64,000 nt of DNA, from assembly GCA_964645205.1 (NCBI GenBank), contig CAZYBO010000004.1:1-64000 (forward strand), read 5' to 3'. Numbering within the stretch: position 1 is the first letter of the stretch; each line of letters starts with the position of its first letter. The notes below the pieces were generated by a model. That model searched no databases. It was not told where the DNA came from and was given only the letters and a program-made list of their open reading frames with translations. Source of the stretch: CAZYBO01 sp964645205 (GTDB lineage: Bacteria > Pseudomonadota > Alphaproteobacteria > Rickettsiales > SXRF01). The translations under genes and the position numbers were made by a program. Shown here in pieces: positions 39,789-48,815 of the stretch.

Positions 39789-41618
39789 TTACGCGCTTTC
39801 CTTCTTGCTCGAACGGCTGGCGCGTTTGCGCTCGTTGGAATCGAGCTGCGTTTTGCGCAGGCGCAACGATTTGGGAGTTACTTCCACCAATTCATCATCC
39901 TGAATATAGGAAATCATCTGCTCCAGCGTCATTTTCATGGGCGGCACGAGGCGGATCGCTTCGTCGGCGCCTTTGCTGCGAATGTTAGTAAGCTGCTTTT
40001 CTTTCAGCACGTTGATTTCGAGATCGTTATCACGGCTGTGCTCGCCCACGATCATGCCTTCATACACCTTATTGCCGGTTTCAATGAACATGATGCCGCG
40101 ATCCTGCAGGTTGAAAATCGCGTAGGCCACCGCCTCACCCTTATCGGTCGAGATCAGCGCACCGTTGCGGCGTCCAGGTATGTCGCCCTTGTAGGGCGCG
40201 TAATCATGGAACAAGCGGTTCATCATGCCGGTACCGCGCGTATCGGTCAAAAATTCGCCCTGATACCCGATCAGCCCGCGTGACGGCACGTGGAAAATAA
40301 TACGGGTTTTGCCGCCGCCGGAGGGGCGCATGTCGATCATTTCGCCTTTACGGAGGCTGATTTTCTCCACCACCGTGCCGGTATGCTCTTCATCCACGTC
40401 AATCACGACTTCTTCAATCGGCTCCATTCGCTGGCCGTTCGCATCTTCGCGGAAAATCACGCGCGGGCGCGATACGGAAAGCTCAAACCCTTCGCGGCGC
40501 ATGGTTTCGATCAACACGCCGAGCTGCAATTCGCCGCGGCCTGCCACTTCAAACGCATCGCTGCCGCCGGTTTCGCTCACGCGGATCGACACGTTGCCTT
40601 CGGCTTCCTTAAACAAGCGATCGCGGATCATGCGCGAGGTGACTTTGGAACCTTCCTGCCCTGCAAGCGGCGAATCGTTCACACCGATGGTAATCGACAT
40701 CGTCGGCGGGTCGATCGGCGCCGAAGGCACCGCGGAATCCAGCGTCAGATCACCGATCGTATCAGCCACCGTCGTATTGGAAAGACCGGCAATAGCAACG
40801 ATTTCGCCCGCCGATGCTTCTTCCACCGGCACGCGCTTAATACCGTCAAACGTGAGGAGTTTGGTCAGGCGCCCCTGCTCGATCGTATCGCCATTCAGGC
40901 TCAGTGATTTAATCGGCATACCGACTTTTGCCGTACCGCTATAGATAAGGCCCGTCAAAATACGACCCAGGAACGAATCGGATTCCAGAATGGAAACCAG
41001 CATCGAAAACGCTGCCTCAGGATCGACATCCGGCGCAGGCACGTGCCTGGCAATCAGATCGAACAACGGGTCGAGCGATTCACGTGGGCCCGTCAGGCTA
41101 TCATCGGCCCAGCCGTCACGGCCGGACGCGTAAAGCGTCGGGAAATCGAGCTGTTCATCGGTTGCTTCGAGCGCGGCAAACAAATCGAATACTTCGTTAT
41201 GCACTTCCATCGGGCGCGCGTCGCCACGATCAACTTTATTAATCAGAACGATCGGCTTCAGGCCGAGCTTCAGCGCCTTGGTGAGTACGAATTTGGTCTG
41301 GGGCAGCGGGCCTTCGGCCGCGTCGCACAGCAGCACCACGCCGTCCACCATAGAGAGTACGCGCTCGACTTCACCGCCGAAATCGGCGTGGCCGGGCGTA
41401 TCCATGATGTTGATGCGCATGTTGCCGCGCGTCACGCTGGTGCATTTGGCGAGAATGGTAATGCCGCGTTCTTTTTCGAGGTCGCCCGAGTCCATCACAC
41501 AGGTCGCCACGTTCTGGTTGGCGCGGAAGGTGCCGCTCTGCTTCAGCATCTGGTCAATGAGCGTGGTTTTGCCATGATCCACGTGGGCGATAATGGCGAT
41601 ATTACGGATGTCTTTCAT
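39789..41618 (-). CDS. typA: Ribosome-associated GTPase TypA/BipA
   Basis: BipA is an EF-G-like GTPase that helps ribosome assembly and stress adaptation, especially at low temperature. The 609 residues match the family. G motifs: AHVDHGKTTLIDQML (about 11-25), RGITILAKCTS, DTPGHADFGGEVERVL and NKVDRGDARP; EF-G-like domains II, III and V follow, then the BipA-specific C-terminal domain. It lies next to cspA, another gene tied to cold growth; a strong terminator between them indicates separate transcription. Confidence 0.97.
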   Translation of the reverse strand: MKDIRNIAIIAHVDHGKTTLIDQMLKQSGTFRANQNVATCVMDSGDLEKERGITILAKCTSVTRGNMRINIMDTPGHADFGGEVERVLSMVDGVVLLCDAAEGPLPQTKFVLTKALKLGLKPIVLINKVDRGDARPMEVHNEVFDLFAALEATDEQLDFPTLYASGRDGWADDSLTGPRESLDPLFDLIARHVPAPDVDPEAAFSMLVSILESDSFLGRILTGLIYSGTAKVGMPIKSLSLNGDTIEQGRLTKLLTFDGIKRVPVEEASAGEIVAIAGLSNTTVADTIGDLTLDSAVPSAPIDPPTMSITIGVNDSPLAGQEGSKVTSRMIRDRLFKEAEGNVSIRVSETGGSDAFEVAGRGELQLGVLIETMRREGFELSVSRPRVIFREDANGQRMEPIEEVVIDVDEEHTGTVVEKISLRKGEMIDMRPSGGGKTRIIFHVPSRGLIGYQGEFLTDTRGTGMMNRLFHDYAPYKGDIPGRRNGALISTDKGEAVAYAIFNLQDRGIMFIETGNKVYEGMIVGEHSRDNDLEINVLKEKQLTNIRSKGADEAIRLVPPMKMTLEQMISYIQDDELVEVTPKSLRLRKTQLDSNERKRASRSSKKESA

Positions 41619-41650
41619 GAACGGCCAACTAACTTCAAAAAATGTTATAC

Positions 41651-41691
41651 AAAAAACAAAACTTGCCCGAAGCTCGCGCTTGCGGGCAAGT
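41651..41691 (-). terminator. Rho-independent terminator of cspA
   Basis: On the minus strand, just after cspA, ACTTGCCCG pairs with CGGGCAAGT and AAGC pairs with GCTT inside it. The stem is followed at once by TTTTGTTTTTT. It separates cspA from typA. Confidence 0.85.
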
Positions 41692-41716
41692 CATAAATCC
41701 TAACTGTAGCAGAATG

Positions 41717-41923
41717 TTAGGCGGTGACCTTCAGGTTCACGGCCGACATCTTGCCTTTATTCTCGGAGAGCTCATACTGCAGGCGCTGGTTTTCGTCCAG
41801 TGTCACAAGGCCTGCCGCTTCCAGCGCAGAGATATGTACAAACACATCGCTCGAACCGTCATCAGGTTTAATAAAGCCGAAGCGCTTCGCCGGGTTATAC
41901 CATTTCACTGTACCAGTAGCCAT
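41717..41923 (-). CDS. cspA: Cold-shock family protein
   Basis: A 68-residue single cold-shock domain that binds single-stranded RNA and DNA. The RNP-1 motif KRFGFIKPD and RNP-2 DVFVHISAL are intact. AGGAG lies eight bases before the ATG. It has its own promoter and terminator, so it is monocistronic. Whether it is induced by cold or constitutive cannot be told; the 5' leader is about 65 bases, shorter than the long cold-box leader of E. coli cspA. Confidence 0.95.
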   Translation of the reverse strand: MATGTVKWYNPAKRFGFIKPDDGSSDVFVHISALEAAGLVTLDENQRLQYELSENKGKMSAVNLKVTA

Positions 41924-41989
41924 GACATATGCTCCTAACCAATTGACTTATAGAAACCTAAGCCCCAAATACTCTCCATTGGGTGCAGC

Positions 41990-42018
41990 CTTTTAGCGCA
42001 AAAGGGGCAAAATGGCAA
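41990..42018 (-). promoter_or_regulatory. Candidate cspA promoter
   Basis: On the minus strand TTGCCA (42013-42018) and TAAAAG (41990-41995) are 17 bp apart, about 66 bp before the cspA start. The -35 is good, the -10 imperfect. Confidence 0.4.
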
Positions 42019-42081
42019 CTATTTTTGTGGTTACGCCCCCTTCTCCCTTACGGAAATGGGCAGTAAAGAAGGGCGGGTCGA

Positions 42082-42852
42082 TCAATAGCTGAACTGCTCT
42101 TTAATAATCCGCTCTTCCAGATTGTGCTCCGGGTCGAACAAAAGGGACACGCCCGATTTGCGCTGTTCGCTGATGACCACTTCGGCCACATCCTCGATCT
42201 CGGTAAAGTCGGCGACCGCATTCACGGGGCGCTTTTTGGGGTCGATGATCGAAAAATTGATGCTGGCGTCGTGCGACAGCAGCGCGCCGCGCCAGCGGCG
42301 TGGGCGGAAGGGCACGAGCGGGGTGAGCGCCATCACGTTAGAACCAAGGGGAATGATCGGCCCCCCTGCTGAGAAATTATAAGCCGTGCTGCCTGCGGGA
42401 GTCGCCACCATGATACCGTCGGCGGTGAGTTCCTTAAGCCGGATGACATGGTCGATCGCCACGCGGATTTTAGCTGCCTGCCTGCCCTGGCGGAAAAGCG
42501 ATACTTCGTTGAACGCCAGTTCCTGCGTCACTTTCCCATTCACGCGGCGGGCGTACATATGCAAAGGATAGAGGGTAGTGGCGCGCGAGTGTTTGATGCG
42601 CTCGGGAAGCTCGTCAAGGCTGTGCTGGTTCATAAGGAAACCGACCGTGCCGCAATTGATGCCATAGAACGGCAGCTTCATTTTCATGTAGGCGTGCAAG
42701 GTCTGTAGCATGAAACCGTCGCCGCCGAGCACCACGATGACCTGCGCGGCCATGCGGCGCTTCTGGATTTCCACCACCTCGTACTTCTTGGAAAGCTCTT
42801 TCAGCGCAGCTTGCGCCTTGGGCGAGGTGTCGGCAACACAGGCTATTTTCAT
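42082..42852 (-). CDS. nadK: NAD kinase
   Basis: NAD kinase makes NADP from NAD. The 256-residue short form is typical of alphaproteobacteria. The catalytic GGDG motif is in VIVVLGGDGFMLQTLH (about 40-55), and the NAD-binding region GIMVATPAGSTAYNFSAGGPI is present. Its ATG overlaps the stop of the preceding DUF2336 gene as ATGA, so it is translated with the two DUF2336 genes. A dyad with no T-run follows the stop. Confidence 0.96.
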   Translation of the reverse strand: MKIACVADTSPKAQAALKELSKKYEVVEIQKRRMAAQVIVVLGGDGFMLQTLHAYMKMKLPFYGINCGTVGFLMNQHSLDELPERIKHSRATTLYPLHMYARRVNGKVTQELAFNEVSLFRQGRQAAKIRVAIDHVIRLKELTADGIMVATPAGSTAYNFSAGGPIIPLGSNVMALTPLVPFRPRRWRGALLSHDASINFSIIDPKKRPVNAVADFTEIEDVAEVVISEQRKSGVSLLFDPEHNLEERIIKEQFSY

Positions 42853-43997
42853 TGCGCCACCCGGCGCACCAGCGCGATGATATAAGAAAGGTTCTCCATA
42901 TTATTTTCTTCGGAATATTGCAGGATGCGCTCGACAATGCGGTTGGCATAGCGCGACGAACCGGGTTTTTCGCCCTCAACATCCAGCTCCCGCACGATTT
43001 TCAGCAACAATTTCACCGCCGGGAACATCGTATCGGGCAGGCCGGACTTATTATAGATGGCGCGGAAACCGAGATCGCCGCGATCATTGATAAGTTTGCG
43101 CGCATTGGCGGAGGGAATATTCGATAGTTTCGCGAGGCTCATCTCGAAAAAGTCGAAATTTCCCTGGCAGAGCGCGCTCAGGATAATCGACGGGGTAAGC
43201 CGCCCCGATAGCTGCAACTGTTGGATCAGGCGATCAATATCCGCTTCCTTCTCCGATACGCGCACGAGGCGCAGCGTTTCAGTTTCGCGGGTTTTGTCTA
43301 CTTCCTTATCGATCGCCTTGTCGACCTGCGCGCCTTCCAGCTTATATTTGGTTTTCAGGCTCTGCGAAAGCGACGACGACACGACCGATACCAGCTTTTC
43401 CACCACCGCCACCGGCAGGTACGGGCGGTCGCCAAGGCGCTTCATCAGCGTTTCGTTGGCGCCGTGATCCTCTATAATTTTCGCATAGCCGTGGTCGGAG
43501 ATGCTGGCACCTTCGTTTTCCACAAGCGTCGATACCACCGCTTCATTACCTTTATCGAGGAGCGTGTCGGAAATCACGTCCGATACCATGCGACGTTGCG
43601 CGATCGCGAGGTAACGCTCCACTTCTTCGGTGGAGCGGATCAGCGCCATCAAATCGTCGTCGTTGAGAATTTCGGAGAATTGCAGGATGGGCAACGCCAC
43701 CTCCGCCACGTCGCGCGCCAGCGCCATCACTACGTCGCGCGGGATCTGGGTGCTGTTTTTCAGGTGCTCCGCCAGCGACACACGCACGCGCAGTTCAGTG
43801 TCACGCAGCAGGAGACGGAAAATCTGCTCGGCGACCATGGTTTCGCGCACGGTCAGCGGCATCTGGTTGTAGGCCGACGCGATCTTGTCGGTCATATTTA
43901 TACGGGTATCCGCCGAATCGTCGTTCAGCAGGCGCTCGACATCGGCGGATGTGAGAGCCAGTGCGTTGCTTGCGGTTTCAGTGTGCAACGGCTGCAA
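42849..43997 (-). CDS. DUF2336 protein (second of a tandem pair)
   Basis: A protein of about 382 residues made of HEAT-like helical repeats, matching DUF2336, an alphaproteobacterial family of unknown function. It aligns along its length with the gene upstream: RNMxxLLxDxxxRVRxxLAEHL is seen here as FRLLLRDTELRVRVSLAEHL. The proposed start is TTG at 43995-43997, which follows GGGGGA and gives an N-terminus (LALTSADVERLL) that lines up with the paralogue. An ATG at 44075 would add 26 residues deep inside the neighbouring gene. It overlaps the upstream gene by 20 bp and nadK by 4 bp. Its function is unknown. Confidence 0.8.
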   Translation of the reverse strand: MQPLHTETASNALALTSADVERLLNDDSADTRINMTDKIASAYNQMPLTVRETMVAEQIFRLLLRDTELRVRVSLAEHLKNSTQIPRDVVMALARDVAEVALPILQFSEILNDDDLMALIRSTEEVERYLAIAQRRMVSDVISDTLLDKGNEAVVSTLVENEGASISDHGYAKIIEDHGANETLMKRLGDRPYLPVAVVEKLVSVVSSSLSQSLKTKYKLEGAQVDKAIDKEVDKTRETETLRLVRVSEKEADIDRLIQQLQLSGRLTPSIILSALCQGNFDFFEMSLAKLSNIPSANARKLINDRGDLGFRAIYNKSGLPDTMFPAVKLLLKIVRELDVEGEKPGSSRYANRIVERILQYSEENNMENLSYIIALVRRVAQ

Positions 43998-45105
43998 GTT
44001 TTCCCCCGATGATGGTAAGCAGATATTCCATGTTCTCGACGGTGCGATGATACCCTCGCGCATAGATATGGTCAATCACCCGCCTGCGAAAATCCTGCCG
44101 CTTGCTGCGGCCGAAATCGGTTTCTTCCAGACTAACGCGCAGCAATGTGGAAATGGAATCGAAAAACCCTTCCGGCATGTTCGCCCGTGCATATATTGCC
44201 TTGAAGCCCAACGAGCCGCTATCCATCAGCAGAATACGCGCATTCACACGCGGCACGCCCGCGAGTTTCGCAAGGCCTGCCTCGAACATGCTCAAGCTGC
44301 CCACGCACAGGGCGCGGATCAACAGCGAATGGGTAAGGCGCCCGCCCACATAGAGCTGATCTACCACATCTTCTACGTCTTCGTCGTTGCTGGGGTCGAT
44401 CTTACCGCCATCGGGAATGATGCCGAGCATCTCCCATTCGCGAGCGTCACTGGCCGCCTTGTGCGCGATCGGCTCGCCGAGCTTGTATTTGCGGGTAAGC
44501 ATGCGGCGAAGGTCGTCGCTGACGAGGAAATAAATTTTCTCCGCCACCGGCAGCGGCAAGCCGCCGCGATGCACCAGCGTTTCCAGCAGCGTGCGGTTCG
44601 ATGCAACGTACTGCCACGATTCCATCAATCCCCGCTGCGAAAGGCTCGCGCCGGGGTTTTTGAATAAATCGGTGAGCACGCGCTCGTTATGCGTATCCAG
44701 AAGACTGTTGGATAAATCTTCCGACAACGTGTCGCGGCGCGCGATGGCGCAGAGTTTAAGCACCTCCTTGGTGCTGCGCACGATGGCGATCAGATCGTCC
44801 TCGGTCAGCACATGCGAGTGCTGCAGCACGGGGATGGCGACTTCCGGCTCGTCTTTAGCCAGTTTCATCACGATGTCGTGCGGCACGCTCGCGCAATAAC
44901 AGAGCTGCTCCGACAAGGTTTTGCGGACTTTTTTCTCTACATCCTTAAGCAGTATCCTGAAAATATCGGAAGCGACATCGGCCTCCGTATCACTGAAATT
45001 CCCCGAACGGAAATCCATCGCCAGCTTGGTTGCCAGCATCCCCCGAACCTGAGCAGACGGTTCTTGCGTGAGTTTCTTAACATCCATAAGTGTCAAGTGC
45101 GCCAT
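43978..45105 (-). CDS. DUF2336 protein (first of a tandem pair)
   Basis: A 375-residue, wholly helical DUF2336 protein with repeat units such as FRILLKDVEKKVRKTLSEQL and MKLAKDEPEVAIPVLQHS, which resemble HEAT repeats used in protein contacts. The function is unknown. It is a paralogue of the next gene and heads the DUF2336-DUF2336-nadK unit. The 227-bp gap upstream is AT-rich and holds a small palindrome, TTCAATTTTTATTGAA, near 45202; it must contain promoters for this unit and for scoA. Confidence 0.82.
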   Translation of the reverse strand: MAHLTLMDVKKLTQEPSAQVRGMLATKLAMDFRSGNFSDTEADVASDIFRILLKDVEKKVRKTLSEQLCYCASVPHDIVMKLAKDEPEVAIPVLQHSHVLTEDDLIAIVRSTKEVLKLCAIARRDTLSEDLSNSLLDTHNERVLTDLFKNPGASLSQRGLMESWQYVASNRTLLETLVHRGGLPLPVAEKIYFLVSDDLRRMLTRKYKLGEPIAHKAASDAREWEMLGIIPDGGKIDPSNDEDVEDVVDQLYVGGRLTHSLLIRALCVGSLSMFEAGLAKLAGVPRVNARILLMDSGSLGFKAIYARANMPEGFFDSISTLLRVSLEETDFGRSKRQDFRRRVIDHIYARGYHRTVENMEYLLTIIGGKLAAVAH

Positions 45106-45332
45106 AAGGGATATGCCATCTATGATTTATGCTATTCGCAAAAACATAGCTAGTTCAATGCACTATTGCAATACATAAGGCATATCAAAATTACTAGTGC
45201 TTCAATTTTTATTGAACCATACAGATATAAAAATTTGGTTAAAATTTAGTAAACATTTTAGATATTTATCAAAAATTAATTTTTCTACCCTATCTTCATT
45301 GGGTTAACCTCCCCCTCGGATTCATCCACGCC

Positions 45333-46031
45333 ATGCACAAAGTATACAAAGATGCGCCTTCAGCCCTGAACGGGCTGCTCTTCGATGGCATGACCATCAT
45401 GTCCGGCGGGTTCGGGCTGTGCGGCATCCCCGAGCATTCCATTAAAGCCATCCGCGACGCAGGCACCACCGGCATCACCTGGATCGCCAATAATTGCGGC
45501 GTGGACGATTTCGGCAGCGGCATCCTGCTGCATACGCGCCAAATCAAAAAAATGGTTTCGTCCTATGTCGGCGAAAATAAAACGTTTGAAAAACAATTTC
45601 TCTCCGGCGAGCTGGAAGTGGAATTCAACCCGCAAGGCACGCTGGCTGAGCGTATCCGGGCGGGCGGCGCGGGCATTCCCGCTTTTTACACCAAGACCGG
45701 CGTGGGCACAGTCATCGCCGACGGCAAGGAAACCAAGGAATTCGGTGGCGAGCTGTACGTCATGGAAACCGGCCTGAAAGCCGATGTCGCTATCGTGAAA
45801 GCCTGGAAAGGCGACACGGAAGGCAACCTCGTCTACCGCAAAACCGCGCGCAACTTCAACCCGGTCATGGCCACCGCTGGCAAAATCACCGTCGCCGAAG
45901 TCGAGGAATTAGTCGAACCGGGACAGCTCGACATCGAATCCATCCACACACCGGGCATTTTCGTGCAGCGTATTTTCAGAGGAACCAACTTTGAAAAGCG
46001 CATCGAATTCGCCACCACGAGGGAGGCGTAG
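45333..46031 (+). CDS. scoA: 3-oxoacid CoA-transferase subunit A
   Basis: Subunit A of succinyl-CoA:3-ketoacid CoA-transferase, which moves CoA from succinyl-CoA to acetoacetate so that ketone bodies can be used as fuel. The 232 residues match the family. MSGGFGLCGIPEHSI is the CoA-transferase family I glycine motif and NNCGVDDFGSGIL follows. No clear ribosome site precedes the ATG, and the region 45133-45300 is AT-rich. scoB starts one base after its stop. Confidence 0.93.
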   Translation: MHKVYKDAPSALNGLLFDGMTIMSGGFGLCGIPEHSIKAIRDAGTTGITWIANNCGVDDFGSGILLHTRQIKKMVSSYVGENKTFEKQFLSGELEVEFNPQGTLAERIRAGGAGIPAFYTKTGVGTVIADGKETKEFGGELYVMETGLKADVAIVKAWKGDTEGNLVYRKTARNFNPVMATAGKITVAEVEELVEPGQLDIESIHTPGIFVQRIFRGTNFEKRIEFATTREA

Positions 46032-46032
46032 C

Positions 46033-46668
46033 ATGGTCTGGAGCAAGGAAGACATGTGTCGCCGCGCCGCTGCTGAATTGAAAGACGGCTATTACGTCAA
46101 TCTCGGCATCGGTATCCCCACGCTGGTCGCCAACTATATTCCCAAGGGCGTCAATTTTACCTTACAGAGCGAAAACGGCATGCTCGGCATGGGGCCTTTC
46201 CCGCTGAAAAGCGAACTTGACCCCGACCTTATCAACGCCGGCAAACAGACGATCACCCAGCTTCCCCACAGCTCCTATTTCGACAGCGCCACGTCCTTCG
46301 GCATGATCCGCGGCGGCCATATCGACCTTGCGATCCTAGGCGCACTACAGGTTTCCGAACAGGGCGACCTCGCCAACTGGATGGTGCCGGGCAAGATGGT
46401 CAAAGGCATGGGTGGCGCTATGGACTTAGTCGCGGGCGTCAAAAAAGTCGTGGTTATCATGGAACATAACGCCAAGGATGGTGCAGCCAAGCTGGTGAAG
46501 CAATGCTCCCTGCCGCTCACCGGCAGGCGCGTGGTGCACATGGTCATCACGGAACTGGGCGTATTTTCCGTTGGCGCAAGCGGCCTCACCCTGCTAGAGC
46601 TGGCTCCCGGCGTTACGAAACAAGACATCGCCGCCAAAACGGAAGCGCACTTCACCACGGTACTTTAA
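46033..46668 (+). CDS. scoB: 3-oxoacid CoA-transferase subunit B
   Basis: Subunit B carries the catalytic glutamate that forms the glutamyl-CoA thioester, here Glu47 in SENGMLGMGPF. GYYVNLGIGIPTLVANYIP and GGHIDLAILGALQVSEQGD are family motifs. The 211-residue form starts at the ATG at 46033, preceded by GGGAGG; a longer frame would overlap scoA. It forms a two-subunit enzyme with scoA. A membrane protein gene follows two bases after its stop. Confidence 0.94.
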   Translation: MVWSKEDMCRRAAAELKDGYYVNLGIGIPTLVANYIPKGVNFTLQSENGMLGMGPFPLKSELDPDLINAGKQTITQLPHSSYFDSATSFGMIRGGHIDLAILGALQVSEQGDLANWMVPGKMVKGMGGAMDLVAGVKKVVVIMEHNAKDGAAKLVKQCSLPLTGRRVVHMVITELGVFSVGASGLTLLELAPGVTKQDIAAKTEAHFTTVL

Positions 46669-46670
46669 AC

Positions 46671-48107
46671 ATGCTCAACAAAACGCAACTCCTGTTCATC
46701 GTCATTCTCGTCGAAGGCTATGTGGTGCTCGCCTGCGAGTTGCTGGCCATCCGTCAGCTCATCCCGTTTGTCGGCAGCGGCACCGAGGTCATTTCCATCA
46801 TCATCAGCGCCGTCTTGCTGCCACTGGCGGTGGGCTACCATTACGGCGGCTCGTCGTATAAGCGGCAGTACCAGAAGGCTCTCAGGCGCGGCAAGAAACC
46901 CCTGTCGGTGCGCAAGGTTCTGCTTCGCAATATTATCAGCGCGCTGGTGATCTTCATGCTCGGCCTGTCCTACCTGTTCATGGAAGTGTTTTTCTCCATC
47001 ATGACCGATTTAGTCACCAAAAACCGCCTTTTGCAGACCTTCCTTTTCTCGGCGCTGTTTCTGGTGATGCCGGTATTCATGCTCGGGCAGACCGTACCGC
47101 TGGTCAGCAATTATTTTTCCCGGCGCAAGCTCAGTGAGATCACCGGGAAAATGCTGTTTTTCTCCACCGCAGGTTCGTTTTTAGGCTCGGTATTTTCTAC
47201 CATCGTGCTGATGACCACCATCGGCGTGCACAACACCGTAATCGTCACTCTTGGTCTGCTGTGCATACTGGCGCTGATGCTCCAGCGCTCCCTGCTTGCG
47301 TATGAAAGCGTCATCGTGGCGGGCGCGTTCTCACTCCTGTGGGCGCTCAACAATAACGGGGTGATGAAAGAATTAAACATCGTATCCAATAACAGTTACA
47401 ACATGGTTCGCATCATCGAGGAGCCTGCCGACCAGACCACGATTATGGAGGCCAACCGCTCCTATTCCTCCAAAATCAGCAAAGATCCGGCGAACCAGTT
47501 CGAGTATATTACTTATATCCAGTCCCGGTTCATAGACGGGCTCGGCCGCACAGGAAGCGGACCGAGCGACGTGCTGGTGATCGGCGCCGGCGGGTTCACC
47601 GTCGGGTTGAACGATACTGTCAACAACTATGTGTATGTTGATATTGATAAGGATTTAAAACATGTCGCCGAGCAGCATTTCCTCAAACGTAAGCTCACTC
47701 CGAATAAGCAGTTCGCACCGGTGTCCGCGCGCGCCTTCGTGCACAGCGACGACAAGACCTACGACCTGATTATCCTAGACGCCTACACCAACATGATTTC
47801 GATCCCTATGGAATGCACCACGCGCGAATTTCTGCTCGATGTCAAAAAGCGCCTGAAGCCGGGCGGCATCGTGGTAGCGAACGTTATTTCCAGCCCTGCC
47901 CTCGCCGACAAATTCTCCGTGCGCTACAGCAACACCTTCGCCAGCGTATTCCCTGTCCATACGCGTCAGGTGATCGGCAACTTCAACGGTTGGTCGAAGC
48001 CGGGACGAGTCGCCAACGTACTCTACATCTATTACAATAACGGGATGACCGACGATCGCACGGTCTACACCGACGATCTCAATACCTTCTCGCTCGATCG
48101 CAACTAG
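46671..48107 (+). CDS. Membrane protein with spermidine-synthase-like domain
   Basis: A 478-residue protein. Roughly six hydrophobic segments (about 5-28, 36-56, 85-107, 121-142, 160-185 and 190-228) precede a C-terminal Rossmann domain with VLVIGAGGFTVGLNDTV and YVYVDIDKDLKHV. At the aminopropyltransferase active site Asp370 is kept in LIILDAYTNM, but the second Asp is Thr373/Asn374, so spermidine synthesis is not supported. It is two bases after scoB and likely cotranscribed with scoAB. It is a distant relative of the larger protein at 4957. The substrate is unknown. Confidence 0.72.
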   Translation: MLNKTQLLFIVILVEGYVVLACELLAIRQLIPFVGSGTEVISIIISAVLLPLAVGYHYGGSSYKRQYQKALRRGKKPLSVRKVLLRNIISALVIFMLGLSYLFMEVFFSIMTDLVTKNRLLQTFLFSALFLVMPVFMLGQTVPLVSNYFSRRKLSEITGKMLFFSTAGSFLGSVFSTIVLMTTIGVHNTVIVTLGLLCILALMLQRSLLAYESVIVAGAFSLLWALNNNGVMKELNIVSNNSYNMVRIIEEPADQTTIMEANRSYSSKISKDPANQFEYITYIQSRFIDGLGRTGSGPSDVLVIGAGGFTVGLNDTVNNYVYVDIDKDLKHVAEQHFLKRKLTPNKQFAPVSARAFVHSDDKTYDLIILDAYTNMISIPMECTTREFLLDVKKRLKPGGIVVANVISSPALADKFSVRYSNTFASVFPVHTRQVIGNFNGWSKPGRVANVLYIYYNNGMTDDRTVYTDDLNTFSLDRN

Positions 48108-48571
48108 GCGATCTCGAACGTTCCGTCCACTTCCACGGCGACGCCGAACGGCAGTTGGCTTACACCCACCGCGAAGCGTGAATGCTTGCCCGCCTCGCCG
48201 AACACTTCCACCATCATGTCGGATACGCCGTTGGCCACTTTCGGCTGGTCGGTGAAGCCTTCGGTGGAGTTGACGAATACGCCGAGGCGCACGCATTTTT
48301 TCACGCGGTCAAGGTTGCCGCCGCACGCTGCCTTCAGGTGCGAAAGGATATTGATCCCGCAGAGTTTGGCCGTCTGCTGCGCCTGCTCGACGGTGAACTC
48401 CTTGCCTACCTTGCCAATATCCTGCGGTTTTCCGTCTTTCATGGGCAGTTGGCCGGAAATAAATACCAGATTACCGCTAATGGTATAAGGCACGTAATTA
48501 GCGGCAGGCATAACCGATTGCGGCAAGGTGATGCTCATGGCGGCCAGTTTTTTTTCAATTTCGCTTTGCAT
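48104..48571 (-). CDS. RidA/YjgF family protein
   Basis: A 155-residue protein of the Rid superfamily, whose RidA members hydrolyse reactive enamine/imine intermediates. The fold-defining segments NLVFISGQLPMKDGKP and CVRLGVFVNSTEGFTDQP are seen. The C-terminal conserved arginine region is KHSRFAVGVSQLPFGVAVEV. The extra N-terminus and length place it in the ~150-residue subgroup rather than canonical RidA (about 128), so deaminase activity is probable but unproven. The gene is convergent with the membrane protein gene and overlaps it by four bases. Confidence 0.85.
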   Translation of the reverse strand: MQSEIEKKLAAMSITLPQSVMPAANYVPYTISGNLVFISGQLPMKDGKPQDIGKVGKEFTVEQAQQTAKLCGINILSHLKAACGGNLDRVKKCVRLGVFVNSTEGFTDQPKVANGVSDMMVEVFGEAGKHSRFAVGVSQLPFGVAVEVDGTFEIA

Positions 48572-48737
48572 GGGATTTTTCTCTCGTTTTCAGGGGTGGT
48601 GCCGCAATGTAGCAATTCGCGCCCGATGTGCAAGCCCCATAGGAAACAAAAAATAGCATTGATCTAACTGGCTGTTATATATTATAATTAAATGAAATGT
48701 GGGAAAAACCTGAGAAAAACGCATAACTGTAAAAAAA

Positions 48738-48760
48738 TTGTCACAATCTTATGCTAGACT
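48738..48760 (+). promoter_or_regulatory. Shared secretion-locus box, copy A (upstream of virB2)
   Basis: TTGTCACAA, six bases, then GCTAGACT, 55 bp before virB2. GTCACAA-N6-GCTA is repeated with the same spacing upstream of the next two plus-strand genes. TGCTAGACT fits an extended -10; GTCACAA is too close to it to be a normal -35, so it may bind an activator. Confidence 0.5.
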
Positions 48761-48815
48761 GTTAGACAATGAGAAAGATATACATCTTACAGACCCCGCG
48801 AAAGGACAGTACACA

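Noticed and set aside
42034..42075. A stem-loop after nadK considered as a terminator
   Set aside because: The arms pair well (CGCCCTTCT with AGAAG...GGGCG), but no T-run follows on the minus strand; it was not called.
48738..48765. Reading GTCACAA in the shared box as a normal -35 element
   Set aside because: A 17-bp spacer from TTGTCA gives poor -10 sequences in two of three copies, while the GCTANANT half is a good extended -10 at only about 10 bp.
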